A stretch of DNA of 64,000 bases from Arcobacter sp. CECT 8986 (lineage in GTDB: Bacteria > Campylobacterota > Campylobacteria > Campylobacterales > Arcobacteraceae). Of the stretch, positions 61,178 through 64,000 are shown one piece after another (position 1 is the stretch's first letter; every line of letters starts with the position of its first letter). The notes under the pieces are model-generated. The model saw nothing but the letters and a program-made list of their open reading frames with translations. It did no database searches and had not been told where the DNA came from. The stretch spans positions 372,001-436,000 of the forward strand of contig NZ_PDKG01000001.1 of assembly GCF_004116725.1 (NCBI RefSeq), read 5' to 3'. Both the position numbers and the translations under genes were made by a program.

Positions 61178-61624
61178 CTATTTTACGTCAACTTCCCAGA
61201 AGAAATCAATCCATTCAGTAGCTTCTCTAACTGTATAATCAGGTTGTAATACAGCTGTTTTTTTATAAAAAATTGTTGCAAGTTTGAAATCTACTTCAGG
61301 AAATTTTTCTCTTAAAACTTTTAAAATTTCTCTCATAGTTTCACCTGAGTCAACAATATCATCAACTACTAAAACTCTTTTTGCATGAGATACATCAGGA
61401 ATATTAAAAATATTAAATGTATCTAATTTTAATTCACCTTCGTAATGAATAGAATTTAAAGAGTATAAATTTCTCATATCTAAAGCTTGTGCCATTAGGT
61501 GAGATAGTGTTAAACCACCTCTTGCAACTGCTAATAAAATATCAGGGTTATAATCTCTACAACTATCAACTAACTTTTGAGTATCATTCTTGAACTCATC
61601 ATAACTATAATAAAATTTTTCCAA
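61178..61624 (-). CDS. purine phosphoribosyltransferase (xanthine-guanine type)
   Basis: 148 residues. PRPP motif RVLVVDDIVDSGETM; substrate end EWIDFFWEVD as in Gpt-like enzymes (WxxxPWE region altered). Salvages guanine, xanthine or hypoxanthine. It lies 4 bases after an NCS2 purine permease, so uptake and trapping are linked. Base specificity not certain. Confidence 0.87.
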   Translation of the reverse strand: MEKFYYSYDEFKNDTQKLVDSCRDYNPDILLAVARGGLTLSHLMAQALDMRNLYSLNSIHYEGELKLDTFNIFNIPDVSHAKRVLVVDDIVDSGETMREILKVLREKFPEVDFKLATIFYKKTAVLQPDYTVREATEWIDFFWEVDVK

Positions 61625-61628
61625 TTTC

Positions 61629-62927
61629 TTAACCTTGTAAAATAAAAACTAATAAACTTATTAATGTAATTGTCAATATACCAATATTTAAATCACTAAA
61701 CTCTCTTTTTGTTAATTTAATAATTGTATAAACAAGAAATCCTGCTGCAATTCCATTTGTGATTGAGTATGTTAATGGCATTAAAACAACAATTAAAAAT
61801 GCACCTGCGCTTGTTGCTAAGTCAGTTTGTTCAAAATTGATTTTACCAAGTTCAGTAAACATAAGAACACCAACTACAACTAATACAGGATAAATTGCAT
61901 TTGCTGGAATTGCTTTAAAAATAGGTAACATAAAAAGTGTAGAAACAAAAAACATTGCTGTAAATACTGCTGTTAAACCTGTTCTACCACCCTCTTCAAC
62001 TCCACTTGCACTTTCAATAAATGCAGTTGTTGTAGACACACCAAGTAAACTTCCTGCTGAAGTTGCGATTGCATCTGCTTCTAATGTTCTTTGTAAAGAT
62101 TTATCTTCTTTTTTACCATTTTGAAACATATTTGCTCTTGCTCCAATACCTGTTAAAGTACCTAATGTATCAAACATATCAGTAATTAAAAATGTAATAA
62201 TTACAGGAAGTAAAGATAAAGAAATTGCGCTTAAAATGTCAAGTTTTAAGAAGATTGGAGAGATAGAAGCTGGAGATGATAAAAATTCATGTGGAACTGG
62301 ACTTATTTTGAAAATCCATGCAATAATTGAAGTTAATGCAATTGCAAAAACAAAAGCACCTTTTAATCTATATGCATAAAAAATAAAACATAAAATTAAA
62401 CCAGTAACACCTAATAATACATTTGAATCAGAAAAATCACCTAATGTAACTAATGTAACATCATGTCCTTTAATCATTCCCATTTGTTTAAGACCAATAA
62501 ATGCAATAAAAGTACCAATACCAGCTGATATTGCTCTTCTTAAATTCATCGGAATTGAAGTCATAATCCAGACTCTAAAGTTTGTAAAAGATAAAAGAAT
62601 GAATAATAAACCAGATAAAAAAACTATCCCAAGTGCAGTTTCCCATGGAATTTTCATACCAAGAACAAGTCCATATGAAAAATATGCATTTAATCCCATT
62701 CCAACACTCATTGCAATAGGAGTATTAGCCCATATACCAGAAAATAAAGTTGCTAAGATAGTGATTAATGCTGTTGCAGTAACTACGGCATCCATTGGTA
62801 AGCCAGCATCTGCAAGAATGAAGCCATTTACAGGAACAATATACATCATTGTTAAAAATGTAGTAAACCCTGCTGTAAACTCGGTTTTAACTGTCGTACT
62901 ATTCTCTTTAAGCTTGAAGAGGTTCAT
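61629..62927 (-). CDS. purine permease, NCS2 family (AdeP/PbuG-like)
   Basis: 432 residues from the ATG at 62927 (TAAGGA upstream). N-terminal FKLKENSTTVKTEFTAGFTTFLTM and the NPGMGLNA-like block VGMGLNAYFSYG place it in the AzgA/AdeP hypoxanthine/adenine/guanine branch, as does TDMFDTLGTLTGIG. About 13 membrane segments. In an operon with the phosphoribosyltransferase. A repeat TAAAGTATT occurs twice, 14 bases apart, in the leader and could be a control site. Confidence 0.92.
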   Translation of the reverse strand: MNLFKLKENSTTVKTEFTAGFTTFLTMMYIVPVNGFILADAGLPMDAVVTATALITILATLFSGIWANTPIAMSVGMGLNAYFSYGLVLGMKIPWETALGIVFLSGLLFILLSFTNFRVWIMTSIPMNLRRAISAGIGTFIAFIGLKQMGMIKGHDVTLVTLGDFSDSNVLLGVTGLILCFIFYAYRLKGAFVFAIALTSIIAWIFKISPVPHEFLSSPASISPIFLKLDILSAISLSLLPVIITFLITDMFDTLGTLTGIGARANMFQNGKKEDKSLQRTLEADAIATSAGSLLGVSTTTAFIESASGVEEGGRTGLTAVFTAMFFVSTLFMLPIFKAIPANAIYPVLVVVGVLMFTELGKINFEQTDLATSAGAFLIVVLMPLTYSITNGIAAGFLVYTIIKLTKREFSDLNIGILTITLISLLVFILQG

Positions 62928-63070
62928 ACCCAAATCCTTAAGTTTTAAAATAAAGGCGCAATTATACAATACTTTACGTAAATACTTTATAAACAAAGAA
63001 GAATTTAAGCAAAGAATAAATTAAAAAATAGTAAAAGTGGCATATAAAATATTAATAAAAAAGAATAAAG

Positions 63071-63928
63071 ATGAATATTACAAATACTTGTGTTGAATGT
63101 ATAAAATCACAAATCAATAAAGCTACAAAGTTGCTGAATTTAGATGATTCTCTTGCAAATGAGATAAATAGTGAAGTACAAAAAAGAGCATCAAATTTTG
63201 ATTTTTCAAGAACTCCTCCTTATGTTGCAAAAGAGGTATATGAACTTCTTGCAAAAAAAACAAATATGCAAGACCCATTGGAAGATTTGAAGCAAAAATC
63301 AATACAAAATGCCACTTCTTATTTACCAATTATAAAAGAAGAGATAAAAAATGCAAAAGATAAACTTTTTGCATCTATAAAAGCTTCAGTTGCAGGAAAT
63401 GTAATTGATTTTGCTGTAACTAGAGAGTTTAGTTTAGAAGAAGAAATAAAAAATATTTTTCATACTAATTTTGCTATAAATGATTATGAAGTTTTCAAAC
63501 AAAAACTAGAAAAAGCAAATGAACTTTTAATTTTTTCTGATAATGCAGGTGAAAATGTATTTGATAAAGAGTTAATAAAAACAATCAAATCTTTATATCC
63601 AAATATAAAAATTATTTATGCAACAAGAGGTAAACCTATCATTAATGATATAACAACAAAAGAGGCTTTTCAAATCAATATGCAAGAGTATTGTGAAGTA
63701 ATAAGTAGTGGTGTTGATACTCCAGGAATTGAAAAATCTCAAGCATCAAATGAGTTTATGCAAATATTTAATAATGCATCACTGATTTTATCAAAAGGTA
63801 TGGGAAATTTTGAGTGTTTAGAATCTTACAATGATGATAGAATATTCTTTTTGTTTAAAGTTAAATGTGATGTTGTTGCAAATCAAATAAAAAAAGAAGT
63901 TGGAGAAATTGTTTTAAAAAGAGGCTAA
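63071..63928 (+). CDS. DUF89 family protein (metal-dependent phosphatase-like)
   Basis: 285 residues. N-terminal CVECIKSQ (C7, C10) and the central FSDNAGENVFDKELIK are the DUF89/ARMT1-like landmarks, with Asp and Asn ligating the metal. Members act as damage-control phosphatases on sugar phosphates or side products. The shorter bacterial/archaeal form with the N-terminal cysteines. Monocistronic. Confidence 0.88.
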   Translation: MNITNTCVECIKSQINKATKLLNLDDSLANEINSEVQKRASNFDFSRTPPYVAKEVYELLAKKTNMQDPLEDLKQKSIQNATSYLPIIKEEIKNAKDKLFASIKASVAGNVIDFAVTREFSLEEEIKNIFHTNFAINDYEVFKQKLEKANELLIFSDNAGENVFDKELIKTIKSLYPNIKIIYATRGKPIINDITTKEAFQINMQEYCEVISSGVDTPGIEKSQASNEFMQIFNNASLILSKGMGNFECLESYNDDRIFFLFKVKCDVVANQIKKEVGEIVLKRG

Positions 63929-63948
63929 ACTATTTAGTTAGTTTAGCC
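63923..63948. terminator. bidirectional terminator at the right edge
   Basis: GGCTAAACTA-TTTAGT-TAGTTTAGCC, a perfect 10-base stem covering both stop codons of the converging genes. Confidence 0.8.
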
Positions 63949-64000
63949 AATAATTTTATTCCCTCTTCTGTCTTTTTAAAATCACAATTTGTAAAATTAA
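63930..64000 (-). CDS. C-terminal end of an unidentified gene (cut by window edge)
   Basis: Minus-strand frame ending at TAG (63932-63930), reading NCDFKKTEEGIKLLAKLTK. Too short to name. The start is beyond the window. Confidence 0.5.
   Translation of the reverse strand, partial: NFTNCDFKKTEEGIKLLAKLTK

Overview
The window is a low-GC, gene-dense piece of chromosome from a member of the Campylobacterota, most likely Arcobacteraceae (Arcobacter sensu lato). The reasons are the very A+T-rich coding style, the four-subunit 2-oxoglutarate:acceptor oxidoreductase in the order D-A-B-C, a glutaminyl-tRNA synthetase carrying a C-terminal YqeY domain, a prokaryotic voltage-gated cation channel, and many small convergent gene pairs separated by perfect bidirectional hairpins. 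No rRNA, tRNA or CRISPR array was seen. This taxonomic placement is an inference from gene content.

Layout. 1-6.3 kb: small transporters and regulators (LysR end, gamma-glutamylcyclotransferase-like, MFS, VOC, two LysE-type exporters, MarR with twin palindromes, HPP protein) and a TetR gene broken by an in-frame TGA. 6.3-13 kb: housekeeping genes (yggS, rimK with its peptidase-like partner, a YbjQ-like protein, and the trmN6-ykgJ-TPR lipoprotein-trpC operon). 13.2-16 kb: oorDABC. 16-26.7 kb: a complete guanidine-handling locus on the minus strand. It contains a split allophanate hydrolase, a urea/guanidine carboxylase, two DUF1989 proteins (carboxyguanidine deiminase subunits), an ABC importer, and upstream of them a Gdx-type SMR exporter with a divergent MarR gene. 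A guanidine-I (ykkC) riboswitch precedes the importer gene. A second element with two ACGR-loop hairpins, matching guanidine-II (mini-ykkC), lies directly before the carboxylase gene. 26.8-38 kb: glnS, the rpe-trpF-exonuclease-HD operon, pldA, a YqhD-like alcohol dehydrogenase with its AraC regulator, an oxidoreductase, a macro-domain protein and a TPR protein.

38-48.8 kb is a plasticity zone. It holds an IS3-family element with a shortened orfA next to a stump of malate synthase G, pncB, a 5'-truncated aldo/keto reductase, a molybdenum-hydroxylase accessory pair (MocA-like, XdhC) beside a C-terminal stump of the hydroxylase itself, and then an integron. The integron has a frameshifted IntI-type integrase on the minus strand, an attI-like core site, and two cassettes with recognisable attC sites. 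The R'' core of each cassette is the exact reverse complement of the R' half carried at its own left end, which fixes the cassette boundaries. Cassette 1 carries one unrecognised 501-residue gene. Cassette 2 carries three tightly packed genes: a zinc-ribbon protein, a Hint/intein-like mini-domain protein and a PD-(D/E)XK (Mrr-like) nuclease, a candidate undescribed defence module.

48.9-64 kb: a two-component system divergent from a Tat-exported molybdopterin oxidoreductase and its four-cluster Fe-S subunit (no membrane anchor gene), a YeiH-type exporter with divergent LysR, yajQ, uraA/upp, a voltage-gated channel with a calcium-type selectivity filter, small conserved proteins, and purine salvage genes (phosphoribosyltransferase plus NCS2 permease), ending with a DUF89 protein and the tail of an unidentified gene.
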